Shown here: in pieces, positions 22,302-29,751 of the stretch | Numbering within the stretch: the first letter of the stretch is position 1 | How the letters are laid out: each line of letters starts with the position of its first letter | Source of the DNA: Anaerolineae bacterium | GTDB taxonomy: Bacteria > Chloroflexota > Anaerolineae > Aggregatilineales > UBA2796 | Direction of reading: 5' to 3' | DNA: 48,412 nt | Assembly: GCA_019637555.1 (NCBI GenBank) | Contig: JAHBVK010000048.1 | Span: 1-48,412, forward strand | The notes under the pieces: model-generated | The model's database searches: none | What the model was told of the DNA's origin: nothing | Seen by the model: the letters and a program-made list of their open reading frames with translations, nothing else | Program-made: the position numbers and the translations under genes

Positions 22302-23768
22302 ATGGCAGCACTGGCAAATCCCCAACCCATCCAGATTACCGGCAATACTCCTGCCCTGCGCCCGGTGACACTCGGCGTGATCGTGGGCAATCGGGGCTTT
22401 TTCCCCGATCATCTAGCAGTTGTCGGGCGCAAAGTAATCCTCGAACAGCTAGCAAAAGCGGGCATCAACGCCATCATCGTCGGGGAGAACGAGACTAACC
22501 ACGGCGCGATCACGACGATGCCCGAAGTACGCATCTGCGCAGACCTGTTCCGCAAACACCGCGACGAGATCGACGGAATCCTCGTGACGCTGCCGAATTT
22601 CGGTGAGGAGCGTGCGATTGTCGATACGATCCGTATGGCGGATCTACATGTGCCCGTGCTGGTGCAAGCCACCCCTGATGATCCCAAGACCATGACGATT
22701 GCGGATCGGCGTGACAGCTTCTGCGGCAAGATGAGCGCGTGCAACAATTTGCGCCAGTACAACATCCCGTACACGCTGACCAAGCTGCATACCGTCGATC
22801 CGAGCAGCGCTGAATTCATGACTGATCTCAAGGACTTCGCAGCCATCTGCCGCGTGGTACGGGGGATGCGCCGGATGCGCGTTGGGATGCTGGGTGCGCG
22901 TCCTACGGCTTTCAATACTGTTCGCTTCAGCGAGAAGATGCTGGAACACGCGGGGATCAGCGTTGAGACGCTAGACCTCTCCGAAGCATTTGGGCGCATG
23001 AATCGTATGAATGAGAATGAGCCGGATGTGGTCGCCAAGCTCGCCGCGATCCAGCGTTATGCGCGGACTGCGAATGTGCCCGCCGAAGCGCTCGGCAAGA
23101 TGGCGAAATTCGGTGTGGTGCTAGATCGCTGGATGACCGATACCGCGCTGGACGCCACCGCGATCCAGTGTTGGACCTCGATGGAAGAATACTTCGGCGT
23201 CGTGCCCTGCACGCTGATGAGTATGGCGAGCAACGGACTCGCGCCCTCAGCCTGCGAAACTGATATCGTCGGCGTGCTGGCAATGTATGCGCTGACCGTC
23301 GCCTCTGGCAGACCGAGCGCTTTGGTCGATTGGAATAACAACTACGGCGACGATCCCGATAAGGCGGTGGTATTCCACTGCTCGAACCTGCCCAAAGATG
23401 TGTTCGTTGATGATATTCCAGTGATGGATTATCAGGAGATCATCGCAGGCACCGTCGGACGGGAGAACACCTACGGTACGATTGTCGGGCGCGTGCGCGA
23501 GAATCCGTTCACCTATTTGCGTATGTCCACCGATGACATTGAGGGCAAGCTGGTCGCTTATATTGGCGAGGGCGTGTTCACCAATGATCCATTGAGCACG
23601 TTCGGCGGCTACGGCGTGGTGAAGATCCCGCGCATGCAAGAGTTGCTGGCATATATCTGCAATAACGGCTTCGAGCACCACGTCTCGATCAACCAGACCA
23701 ATGTCGCTAACGCGGTAAAAGAAGCCTTGAGCAAGTATCTGGGCTGGTCGGTTTACCACCACAAATAA
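22302..23768 (+). CDS. L-fucose/L-arabinose isomerase-family protein
   Basis: A 488-residue sugar isomerase-fold protein. Visible motifs include an N-terminal Rossmann-like domain (LGVIVGNRGFFPDHL), central LGARPTAFNTVRFSEKMLE, and a metal-site region QCWTSMEEYFGVVPCTLMSM followed by GLAPSACETDIVG that supplies the expected Glu and Glu/Asp ligands. VDWNNNYGDD and VVFHCSNLP follow. These enzymes interconvert aldoses and ketoses with a divalent metal. Members include fucose and arabinose isomerases, and some act on sulfoquinovose, so the substrate is open. The ATG at 22302 is chosen over 22278 because TGGAG sits at the right distance. No kinase, aldolase or transporter of a sugar pathway is adjacent, so the pathway is unknown. 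Confidence 0.9.
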   Translation: MAALANPQPIQITGNTPALRPVTLGVIVGNRGFFPDHLAVVGRKVILEQLAKAGINAIIVGENETNHGAITTMPEVRICADLFRKHRDEIDGILVTLPNFGEERAIVDTIRMADLHVPVLVQATPDDPKTMTIADRRDSFCGKMSACNNLRQYNIPYTLTKLHTVDPSSAEFMTDLKDFAAICRVVRGMRRMRVGMLGARPTAFNTVRFSEKMLEHAGISVETLDLSEAFGRMNRMNENEPDVVAKLAAIQRYARTANVPAEALGKMAKFGVVLDRWMTDTALDATAIQCWTSMEEYFGVVPCTLMSMASNGLAPSACETDIVGVLAMYALTVASGRPSALVDWNNNYGDDPDKAVVFHCSNLPKDVFVDDIPVMDYQEIIAGTVGRENTYGTIVGRVRENPFTYLRMSTDDIEGKLVAYIGEGVFTNDPLSTFGGYGVVKIPRMQELLAYICNNGFEHHVSINQTNVANAVKEALSKYLGWSVYHHK

Positions 23769-23976
23769 CCCATCTACTTTGACGCTCTGTTGGCGCGGAC
23801 GCTCCTATCAGTATCTAGCCGTGGAGCGTTCGCCCCAACATGATGACGTTGATCGGTTGCCATTCCAGAGGTAATTTTTGCAACCGTTCTGCTCAATGCA
23901 CGTACATTGGATTTGTGGTACAGTTCCTAACATACGGTTTATGTTAGCACCCCTACGGCTTTAAGGAGTCGCCCTC

Positions 23977-24717
23977 ATGGCTCAAGGAATTCTGGAAAAG
24001 ATCAACACGCTGATTTCCGCTAATTTGCACGCGATGGTCGATTCCGCGCTGCAAGCTAATTCGCTGGCGGTGATGGATGAATATCTGCGCCGCGCTCAAA
24101 AAGATTTGGAAAACCTCGAAGATGCGACAGTGACGATTGGCGGCAGCGTCAAGACGCTCAAGCGCAAATACGATGAGATCACCGCCGCTGTCGAAAAATT
24201 GGATCGTGACATCGACACGCTGCTGACGCGCGGCAAGAACGATCTGGCAGTCGCCGCGCAATCCGATCTCAACTCGAAGCAGCAGTTGGCGCAGGAATAT
24301 TACGAGCAGTGGCAGTCGCAGCAGACCGAATATCAGCGGATGCTCGACTCCAAGGTGAAGCTGGAAGCCAAGCTGGTGACCACCAAGCAGGAACGCGAAC
24401 ACCTCAAGGAACTGCTCAAGCTGGCGGAGGCGAAAGCCACCACCACCAAGGCGATCAAGAGCCTCAAGGATGCCGCAGGCACAGGCGATCAGGAGATCGC
24501 CAGCATTGCCGACGCCATCCGCGCCCGCTTGGATCGGGAAGATGCCGAACTCGAAATGTCCTCCGCGCGACTCAGCGATCAGATGGAAGAAGTGCTGGAA
24601 ACCAGCGCCATCGACGCGCAGCTTGAGGAACGCCGTAAACGGCTCGGCTTGGGTGCAGATGCGGCTGGCGGTGCAGGTTCTAGTTCCAGCGCCAGTTCTA
24701 GCTCTAGCTCGAACTAG
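23977..24717 (+). CDS. PspA/IM30 (Vipp1)-family membrane-stress protein
   Basis: A 246-residue ESCRT-III-superfamily protein that coats and protects the inner membrane. The N-terminal amphipathic helix MAQGILEKINTLISANLHAMVD is followed by long charged coiled coil (about 25-215; for example YLRRAQKDLENLEDATVTIG and SKVKLEAKLVTTKQEREHLK), the PspA pattern. The C-terminus is an unusual Gly/Ser linker ending in a run of serines and Asn (GSSSSASSSSSSN). AAGGAGTCG precedes the ATG at an ideal distance, and a strong terminator follows. The end of the gene plus this terminator is partly duplicated at 26077-26410. No pspF/liaRS-type regulator is adjacent. Another membrane coiled-coil protein lies at 28346. 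Confidence 0.9.
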   Translation: MAQGILEKINTLISANLHAMVDSALQANSLAVMDEYLRRAQKDLENLEDATVTIGGSVKTLKRKYDEITAAVEKLDRDIDTLLTRGKNDLAVAAQSDLNSKQQLAQEYYEQWQSQQTEYQRMLDSKVKLEAKLVTTKQEREHLKELLKLAEAKATTTKAIKSLKDAAGTGDQEIASIADAIRARLDREDAELEMSSARLSDQMEEVLETSAIDAQLEERRKRLGLGADAAGGAGSSSSASSSSSSN

Positions 24718-24741
24718 CCAGCAATAACGATTAGCATAGGA

Positions 24742-24781
24742 CGCGCTCGATCTGCGGTGGTGGATCGGGCGCGTTTGTTTT
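24742..24781 (+). terminator. Intrinsic terminator of pspA
   Basis: An 11-bp stem, CGCGCTCGATC / GATCGGGCGCG (one G-U pair), with a 10-nt loop (24753-24762) is followed by TTTGTTTT. It lies 25 nt past the pspA stop. Degraded copies of the same sequence occur at 24937-24968 and 26137-26172. Confidence 0.85.
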
Positions 24782-24786
24782 GGGTT

Positions 24787-24849
24787 TACCTCACCCCGTC
24801 GCTTCGCGCCACCCCTCTCCGTTTACAGAGAGGGGATCGGGTTGGTGGC
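24787..24849. repeat. CCTCACCCCGTCGCTTCGCG repeat, uninterrupted copy
   Basis: Runs CCTCACCCC... CCTCTCCGTTTACAGAGAGG ...GGGTTGGTGGCG. It is the intact counterpart of the copy at 26181-26407 that has been split by a 155-bp insertion, so it documents the pre-insertion state. Confidence 0.85.
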
Positions 24850-24936
24850 GATGATCTCTTAAGTCGCAGATAGTTATTGTCGATTCTTGGAGCTAAAGCT
24901 ACCGCACAGCTTCGAGAATTCATGTAAGATGCACTT

Positions 24937-24968
24937 GATCTGCGGTGGTGGATTGGGCGCGTTTGTTT
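24937..24968. repeat. Third copy of the pspA terminator sequence
   Basis: GATCTGCGGTGGTGG followed by ATTGGGCGCGTTTGTTT, one base different from the functional terminator at 24751-24780, but with the left stem arm replaced by GCACTT. It lies in the 5' region of the following gene, 35 nt before its chosen start. Confidence 0.75.
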
Positions 24969-25003
24969 ACCGTCCGTTTGTATCCAGAGTGGCACGACGC
25001 GAT

Positions 25004-25576
25004 ATGAGAGCCATCAATTCGTTGGTGCGGACGATTTTCGCGGACTCGGATCGCGCTTACCGGCATCGACTCATCGTCGATCTGCCGCCATGGGATGTTG
25101 TGGAACTTGTGCTGCTGGCAACAAGGGAGATTCAGAAGAAACAAAAACCAAGAGCAGGCAAAAATATTCGATGGATGCTGGATTCTCCATCCATTGACGA
25201 CAAAGGTGACGTTCAGGTTGTTACCTTTCTATTGCAGACTTCATCAATAGATACAATACCAACGCTGACGATTAGTCCGTTAACTGACGGGCGTACATCA
25301 ATTCATCATCAGGTTCGCCTACGCCCTTTTAGCCGCAATATGCTGGCATTTTTGACTTTCACCCACGTCATTGTGGTAGCGTTCTTTTTTCCGCCATTTA
25401 GTCTTCTAGGTGTCTATGTTCTGTACAGGTTTCTCAAAGCTACGTACCTGATGAACGAAGAATTCAGGCGCATGGTCTGCACGTATTTGCTTCATCCCGA
25501 ACAGTATCATGAGGGCGGCGTATCTAGAGCTGGTAAAAGCGTCACAATGCTGACGGAGGATCGGCGTATTTTCTGA
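25004..25576 (+). CDS. Hypothetical membrane protein, 190 aa
   Basis: Not recognised. The frame is open upstream to a TTG near 24887, but that stretch overlaps a copied terminator sequence, so the ATG at 25004 (MRAINSLVRTIFADSDRAYR) is the more credible start. The first ~120 residues are soluble, with a DLPPWDVVELVLLATREIQK helix and a beta-rich part (VQVVTFLLQTSSIDTIPTLT). Two hydrophobic helices follow at about 128-148 and 150-165 (MLAFLTFTHVIVVAFFFPPF), then a cytosolic-looking tail ending TEDRRIF. The 3' end overlaps the convergent neighbour by 35 bp. GC is lower than that of pspA. Confidence 0.6.
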   Translation: MRAINSLVRTIFADSDRAYRHRLIVDLPPWDVVELVLLATREIQKKQKPRAGKNIRWMLDSPSIDDKGDVQVVTFLLQTSSIDTIPTLTISPLTDGRTSIHHQVRLRPFSRNMLAFLTFTHVIVVAFFFPPFSLLGVYVLYRFLKATYLMNEEFRRMVCTYLLHPEQYHEGGVSRAGKSVTMLTEDRRIF

Positions 25577-25973
25577 TAAATGCGGCTAACGGTTGGCTCA
25601 GATATGCCGCTGCCGCCGCTGCTAAGACGCTTGCCAACAGCAACAGTGGGAAAACAGATTGTTGGAAAGCAGAATATAGCGAAGAAATGATCGTGAAGAT
25701 GACCAAACTGAGAATGAAGGTGGTGGTAACTGATACAAGTAAGTGCAGCAAATGGGAATGCGATCTAGCTATTGTCGCCCACAATATCGCGCCATTGATG
25801 CCGCCGAGAAGGACGCCACAAATCGCGCCGAGCAAGGCAAAATACAGACTATAGATTGAAATCGAGAATTGGAAGGCGATCAAATAGAAGATTATGCCTA
25901 TTACGATCCCCCAACCCAAGCCCAAATAGCTTCCATACCCTGTCACATTGAGAAGCAGTCTTGATTTCGACAT
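25542..25973 (-). CDS. Hypothetical four-helix membrane protein, 143 aa
   Basis: A very hydrophobic protein with four predicted helices: about 14-35, 38-64, 76-100 and 104-128. Glycine-rich turns (GYGSYLGLGWGIVIG; GAICGVLLGGINGAILW) recall glycine-zipper-type packing. It ends FIRKYADPPSAL. The ATG at 25973 lacks an obvious ribosome site. It is convergent with the gene at 25004-25576 and overlaps it by 35 bp. No family recognised. Confidence 0.6.
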   Translation of the reverse strand: MSKSRLLLNVTGYGSYLGLGWGIVIGIIFYLIAFQFSISIYSLYFALLGAICGVLLGGINGAILWATIARSHSHLLHLLVSVTTTFILSLVIFTIISSLYSAFQQSVFPLLLLASVLAAAAAAYLSQPLAAFIRKYADPPSAL

Positions 25974-26076
25974 CTTGCAGCCTTTTAGTTGCTACCACTG
26001 CATAAATATAGGTTCATCATACTACCAATCATCCGATGACGATCTCGTTATGGTACGACGCGGCTGCGATTTCTAC

Positions 26077-26410
26077 TTCCAGCGCCAGTTCTAGTTCTAG
26101 CCTAAATTAAGTATCACTCATTTAGCTTTCAGCGTGGTTGATCTGCGGCAAGTGGATCGGGCGCGTTTGTTTTGGGTTTACCTCACCCCGACGCTTCGCG
26201 CCACCCCTCTCCGTTTACAGTTGAAGGGCGGACAGTGATAACGAGGCAGCGCCCACCGGACGCTAAAGCATCCGGCTATAAGCACGAAGCACCGTAAACG
26301 GCGCTAAAACGAGTAGTGATGAGCACTACTATTTCAGCCCGGAGCTTCAGCTCCGGGAATCTGTCCGCCTTTCAACCGTTTACAGAGAGGGGATCGGGTT
26401 GGTGGCGGTA
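26077..26410. repeat. Duplicated pspA tail, terminator and CCTCACCCC repeat
   Basis: TTCCAGCGCCAGTTCTAG (26077-26094) equals 24684-24701, inside the Ser-rich 3' end of pspA. It is followed, as in the original, by a degraded terminator (GATCTGCGG... GGATCGGGCGCGTTTGTTTT, 26139-26172) and by the CCTCACCCCGACGCTTCGCG repeat. The order is the same as at 24684-24849, so this is one segmental duplication, later split by the insertion at 26221-26375. Confidence 0.8.
26221..26375. mobile_element. MITE family 2 insertion with 15-bp TIRs and 10-bp target duplication
   Basis: The ends TTGAAGGGCGGACAG (26221-26235) and CTGTCCGCCTTTCAA (26361-26375) are inverted repeats with one mismatch. CCGTTTACAG is present on both sides (26211-26220 and 26376-26385), whereas the uninterrupted repeat at 24787-24849 has it once. 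Inside are three hairpins (CCGGACGCTAAAGCATCCGG; GTAGTGATGAGCACTAC; CCGGAGCTTCAGCTCCGG). A related 114-bp copy lies at 47130-47243. No transposase, so it is non-autonomous. Confidence 0.85.
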
Positions 26411-26590
26411 ATTTAGCGGGCGACGGGATGTAGGATGCCAGCGATCCCGGAGCTAAAGCTACCGGGCTGAAACCAGATGCCACCCCATAGCGTCTAGGGT
26501 TAGCTATAGTCATTGAAAACGCTTGACGAGGCATCATTTTCCAAGATCGATTGAGATACTTAATAACCACTCTCTAGCTACACCAAACAT

Positions 26591-26620
26591 CCGATCACAT
26601 TGCACAGATCGGGCGTTTTT
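26591..26620 (+). terminator. Plus-strand intrinsic terminator without an obvious upstream gene
   Basis: CCGATC-ACATTGCACA-GATCGG followed by GCGTTTTTTG. The stem is 6 bp with a good U-tract. The only plus-strand sequence before it is duplicated gene-tail debris, so it may be an orphan terminator or serve transcription entering from the left. Confidence 0.55.
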
Positions 26621-26664
26621 TGTTTGCCTTGATGATCCGCAGTTAGCCTTAGCATCGCAGTATG

Positions 26665-27708
26665 TCATCTTGCTAGGATGTCTAAGTCAGCAAGATAGAC
26701 ATCTATCCCTTGAGGCGCGGCATGGAACAACGCCAACCAGCGATCATCGGGTGAAAAGGCAGCCTCATATGCCCATTCAGAGTTAATGGCTGCATCAATG
26801 ACGCGAGTTTTATGGTCGGATAAGTCAATTTCTACTAAGCCGTGTTCATTGACCGCCAATAAGCGATCATCGCGGGTAATGTGGGCAGCAATTAGCTTGG
26901 TAGCGTTAGGTAGCAGTACTTGACTTGCTTGCGGCGTCATGACGCTATATAGGATCAAGGCAGGTTGCGGCTCAATATATTCTTCGCTGAACTGAATTTC
27001 ATTTGCTTCGACAAGCAGCAATTTACCTTCCTCCAGCACCTGATGTAGTTTTGCGCCAATTCGATAGGATGTCCCATTGATCGAAAATTCGGGAAAACCA
27101 ATTCCCTGTGCTTTCTCTACATCAGAGGCGAAATTGACGATTACAGCGCGTGGCGTAATATCGGCATCCGAGCCTTCAAAGGGACCGCTAAAGATGACAA
27201 ACGAAGAACTGTCCACTGCCCATTGAACAATGAGTGGAGGTGGCATCATCGAACCAAGCGCAATAACACCCTGATTGGTTCTGTCGGCAAGGAAAACCTG
27301 CCTCACACTGGGCATATCTGATTCAGGATCGACGGGATCACGCGATAGAAAAACAGCAAACTTGCTATCAGGTGAAACAAAGTAGGATTCTTCATAGAGA
27401 GAGTTATAAACCTGAAATGCCTCGATCTCCTCTGAAGTTAGTTGCTCTGTTGGCAGATAGAGGGCTGTGCTCATAGTACCGGACGAAATGTTGTAGAAGC
27501 CATTAACTCCATTTGTAGACGCACTTCTAAAACGAATCTTGGTACTATCTGCTGTCCAAGACAAGCCATAAACCGAATAATCGTTGAACAAAAGGATTAG
27601 TCCGCTTTGCGCGGATGACACCTCTACCATCATGGCGAATTGCAAGATAACTATGATTAAAGTTATTACGATTGCTTGCTTTGATCTCTGCGTGAGCGTC
27701 GATGTCAT
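26665..27708 (-). CDS. Secreted beta-propeller-like protein (PD40/TolB-type repeats)
   Basis: A 347-residue exported protein. MTSTLTQRSKQAIVITLIIV begins a signal peptide or anchor that ends near EVSSAQS. The rest has repeated blades with the PD40 flavour W-(T/S)-x-D-S-x-K and F-S-P-D-x-R-W: GLSWTADSTKIRFRS, YFVSPDSKFAVFLS, VQWAVDSSSFVIFSG, AAHITRDDRLLAVN and AAFSPDDRWLALFH. This is like the propeller part of TolB and dipeptidyl-peptidase IV proteins, without a catalytic domain. It may be a structural or binding protein. The start at 27708 is preferred over an in-frame ATG at 27759 because it places the signal peptide at the N-terminus and has GGGAGACA upstream. Confidence 0.75.
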   Translation of the reverse strand: MTSTLTQRSKQAIVITLIIVILQFAMMVEVSSAQSGLILLFNDYSVYGLSWTADSTKIRFRSASTNGVNGFYNISSGTMSTALYLPTEQLTSEEIEAFQVYNSLYEESYFVSPDSKFAVFLSRDPVDPESDMPSVRQVFLADRTNQGVIALGSMMPPPLIVQWAVDSSSFVIFSGPFEGSDADITPRAVIVNFASDVEKAQGIGFPEFSINGTSYRIGAKLHQVLEEGKLLLVEANEIQFSEEYIEPQPALILYSVMTPQASQVLLPNATKLIAAHITRDDRLLAVNEHGLVEIDLSDHKTRVIDAAINSEWAYEAAFSPDDRWLALFHAAPQGIDVYLADLDILAR

Positions 27709-27830
27709 GATGGTTCTGTCTCCCTGCTTAAGCTGATGTATGAGTCTAGTGGGCAGCAACGTAGAGATGGACTGAAAGAATCCCGATTTAGGAACAGCAT
27801 ACCCCTGAATTTTAGGCTACAATCACAGTA

Positions 27831-28142
27831 ATGATCTGGTTGATCATTGGGTTTATCACCTACATTGGTACGGCAGCGTTAGGCACATCGGCGCAGCTTG
27901 GTCTGGTCAACACCAGACCGTTTCGCTGGCTGCATCATGCGCTGTTCGGTGGCGTGTGGCTGACGCTGATCCTGATCGTGCTGCTGGCGTGGGGTAATGC
28001 GTGGCTAGTGGCGCTGATCCCCGTCGCCGCAGCGATGGCGATTTTGCCGCGATTCCGGGCAGGGACGCGCGCTCACTGCACCTGTGCATTGGTAGGTTTA
28101 GGCGGTTATGGCGCGGCGCTCGTGTGGGCGCTGATAGGCTAG
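27831..28142 (+). CDS. Small hypothetical membrane protein, 103 aa
   Basis: Starts MIWLIIGFITYIGTAALGTS. Hydrophobic helices at about 2-22, 38-54 and 57-70, and a final one about 85-102 (ALVGLGGYGAALVWALIG). A short central loop has HHALFG. No conserved family seen. The stop codon is inside the AGTAACGAG repeat that follows. No Shine-Dalgarno sequence is visible, so translation signals are weak, but the codon pattern (strong third-position GC) supports a real gene. Confidence 0.55.
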   Translation: MIWLIIGFITYIGTAALGTSAQLGLVNTRPFRWLHHALFGGVWLTLILIVLLAWGNAWLVALIPVAAAMAILPRFRAGTRAHCTCALVGLGGYGAALVWALIG

Positions 28143-28283
28143 TAACGAGTGATGAGTAACGAGTAATGAGTGAAAAGGCAGTGGATTGACATGTGATGGC
28201 TGCTGATCGACACAAGAGAGAAAGACTCTATCATTCATCACGGCGTAACTGCTCATTACTCATTACTCGTTACTCATTACTTT
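28141..28283. repeat. Inverted array of AGTAAYGAG units
   Basis: The left arm (28141-28172) is built from AGTAACGAGT, GATGAGTAAC and GAGTAATGAGT. The right arm (28250-28283) is GCTCATTACTCATTACTCGTTACTCATTAC, roughly its reverse complement, with an ~80-nt spacer. The arms could form a ~30-bp hairpin. A related GTCATGAGTGATGAGTTAG string occurs at 2050-2068. No gene in the gap to 28345. Confidence 0.75.
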
Positions 28284-28345
28284 CTACTTGACTTTCTCGC
28301 TTGCGTATTTTGTCGAGACTTCGGCTTTGAGGACGGACTGAGATC

Positions 28346-29287
28346 ATGGGAACGGAACAACGCGAACAAATGGAACAGCGGGCACTCGGCGCGATGCTGC
28401 GGGAAGCCTTCTTCACATGGCCCAGCGCGGTGACCATCGCCTTCACGCTGATCATGTTCGGCTTACAAGTCAGCCTCGGTTCGATCCTACCATTCTGGCA
28501 AAATTGGATGTGGCTGGCGTTCGGCGTGGTGGCAGAAGGTGCGTATCTGTGGGCGACGGTCACTGATCCGGCGGCGGCAGCGGCAGCGGTCAGCAGGATG
28601 CTGCAAGAACGCTTTGATCCGCGCGACATCCGCAACCAGCATGCCCGCGAACAGATGCGTAAGGCGCTCGAATACAAGAGTCGGATCGATGAGTTTGTGC
28701 TCAAGCAGTCCGGCGCGATGAAGGAATCACTGTCGCAAACCTCGCAGGAAATCAACGACTGGATCGAACAGATTTACCAGCTTGCCAAGAGCATCGATCT
28801 GTTTGAGGCAAACGACATCATCGAGCGGGATCGCCGCACCGTGCCTACTGATCTGGCGAATTTGAAGCGTCGTTTGGGCATGGAAAGCGATCCGACAATT
28901 AAGCGCGAGCTTGAGGATGCTATTGAAACGCGCGAGAAACTCGCCGCCAGCCTCAAAACTATCGAGAATAATGCCAAGCGCACCGAGATCAAGATCGATA
29001 ACACGGTGGCACAGTTGAGCACCGTCTTCGCGCAGATGCAGTTGCTTAACTCCCGCGAGTTGGACAGCGGCAAGGCTCAGCGTCTACGCGAAGAAATCCG
29101 TGATGAGATCGCTTCGCTCGGTGACATCGTGGACGCGATGGGCGACGTTTACGATTATGGTCGCGGAGAGCCAGCTTACAGCGCCGCTGTGCGCGAATTG
29201 ACCAGCAGCGATAGCGCTAGCGATGACGCGGCAGCCGATAGCGACGAACGTCAGCAGCGCCGTACCTCGGCGGGTGGTCGCGGCTAG
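28346..29287 (+). CDS. Membrane-anchored coiled-coil protein, 313 aa
   Basis: Not assigned to a named family. The N-terminal soluble part (1-24) is followed by two membrane helices at about 26-48 and 50-70 (VTIAFTLIMFGLQVSLGSIL; WMWLAFGVVAEGAYLWATVT). About 180 residues of charged helix follow, predicted coiled coil (ESLSQTSQEINDWIEQIYQL; TIKRELEDAIETREKLAASL; NNAKRTEIKIDNTVAQLSTV). The acidic Ser/Asp-rich tail (SSDSASDDAAADSDERQQRR) ends GGRG. GAGGACGG lies upstream of the ATG. By architecture it may work in membrane organisation with PspA 3.6 kb away (inference only). Confidence 0.75.
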   Translation: MGTEQREQMEQRALGAMLREAFFTWPSAVTIAFTLIMFGLQVSLGSILPFWQNWMWLAFGVVAEGAYLWATVTDPAAAAAAVSRMLQERFDPRDIRNQHAREQMRKALEYKSRIDEFVLKQSGAMKESLSQTSQEINDWIEQIYQLAKSIDLFEANDIIERDRRTVPTDLANLKRRLGMESDPTIKRELEDAIETREKLAASLKTIENNAKRTEIKIDNTVAQLSTVFAQMQLLNSRELDSGKAQRLREEIRDEIASLGDIVDAMGDVYDYGRGEPAYSAAVRELTSSDSASDDAAADSDERQQRRTSAGGRG

Positions 29288-29320
29288 GTTGGCGACGACG
29301 ACGGACAAATATCAGACAGA

Positions 29321-29396
29321 GGGCGAGGCAGCGCCCCGCCCCTACACTTCACCCGAAATTAACACGTATTTGTAGGGGCAGGGCGCCGCCTTGCCC
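29321..29396. repeat. Inverted repeat GGGCGAGGCAGCGCC ... GGGCGCCGCCTTGCCC
   Basis: Arms GGGCGAGGCAGCGCCCCGCC plus CCTACA (29321-29346) and TGTAGGGGCAGGGCGCCGCC plus TTGCCC (29371-29396) are imperfect reverse complements around a 24-nt loop. A 'TGTAGGGGC' dispersed repeat between two convergent genes. Confidence 0.7.
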
Positions 29397-29421
29397 TGAT
29401 TGCCTAGTAGCGGTCATCTCT

Positions 29422-29712
29422 TTACCACGAAATCTTAGATAGACGCGGGATTTCGTTACGGCGGGCGTCTTTGAAAAAGAGGGCGGTCATTTCGCGCCGA
29501 TTCGTCTCGATCTCCGCTACGATCAACTCGATGGTGCTGCCATCCGGCTTAATGACTTTGACTTTGTTTTCGGGAATCTCCGGCTTGCCCGTAATCTGCA
29601 AAGGATCGAGGATCGCGATCATGCCTTCTTCCGTCCTAGCAAATTCGGGATGTTTGATGATCCACTTCCCCAGATGGATAGTATCGATTACCGTATACGT
29701 GCGTTCACTCAC
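29422..29712 (-). CDS. Conserved-looking hypothetical protein, 96 aa
   Basis: A small soluble, beta-rich protein (VIDTIHLGKWIIKHPEFART; KVKVIKPDGSTIELIVAEIE; REMTALFFKDARRNEIPRLS). The start is GTG at 29712 with a weak ribosome site. No motif that I can name; the GSTIELIVAEIE strand pair resembles small beta-barrel folds but that is only an impression. It lies between the coiled-coil membrane protein (convergent) and the esterase (same strand, 40 nt away), so it may be cotranscribed after the esterase. Confidence 0.62.
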   Translation of the reverse strand: MSERTYTVIDTIHLGKWIIKHPEFARTEEGMIAILDPLQITGKPEIPENKVKVIKPDGSTIELIVAEIETNRREMTALFFKDARRNEIPRLSKISW

Positions 29713-29751
29713 TAGCTCTGATCGTCCTGCTCTGTATTGATGTGCCGGTTT

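Noticed and set aside
24887..25003. N-terminal extension of the 25004-25576 gene from an upstream TTG
   Set aside because: The stretch includes a copied terminator sequence and has no ribosome site; the internal ATG is more credible.
26334..26570. Small minus-strand frame over the MITE and repeat region
   Set aside because: It translates hairpin repeats and has no ribosome site; repeat-derived.
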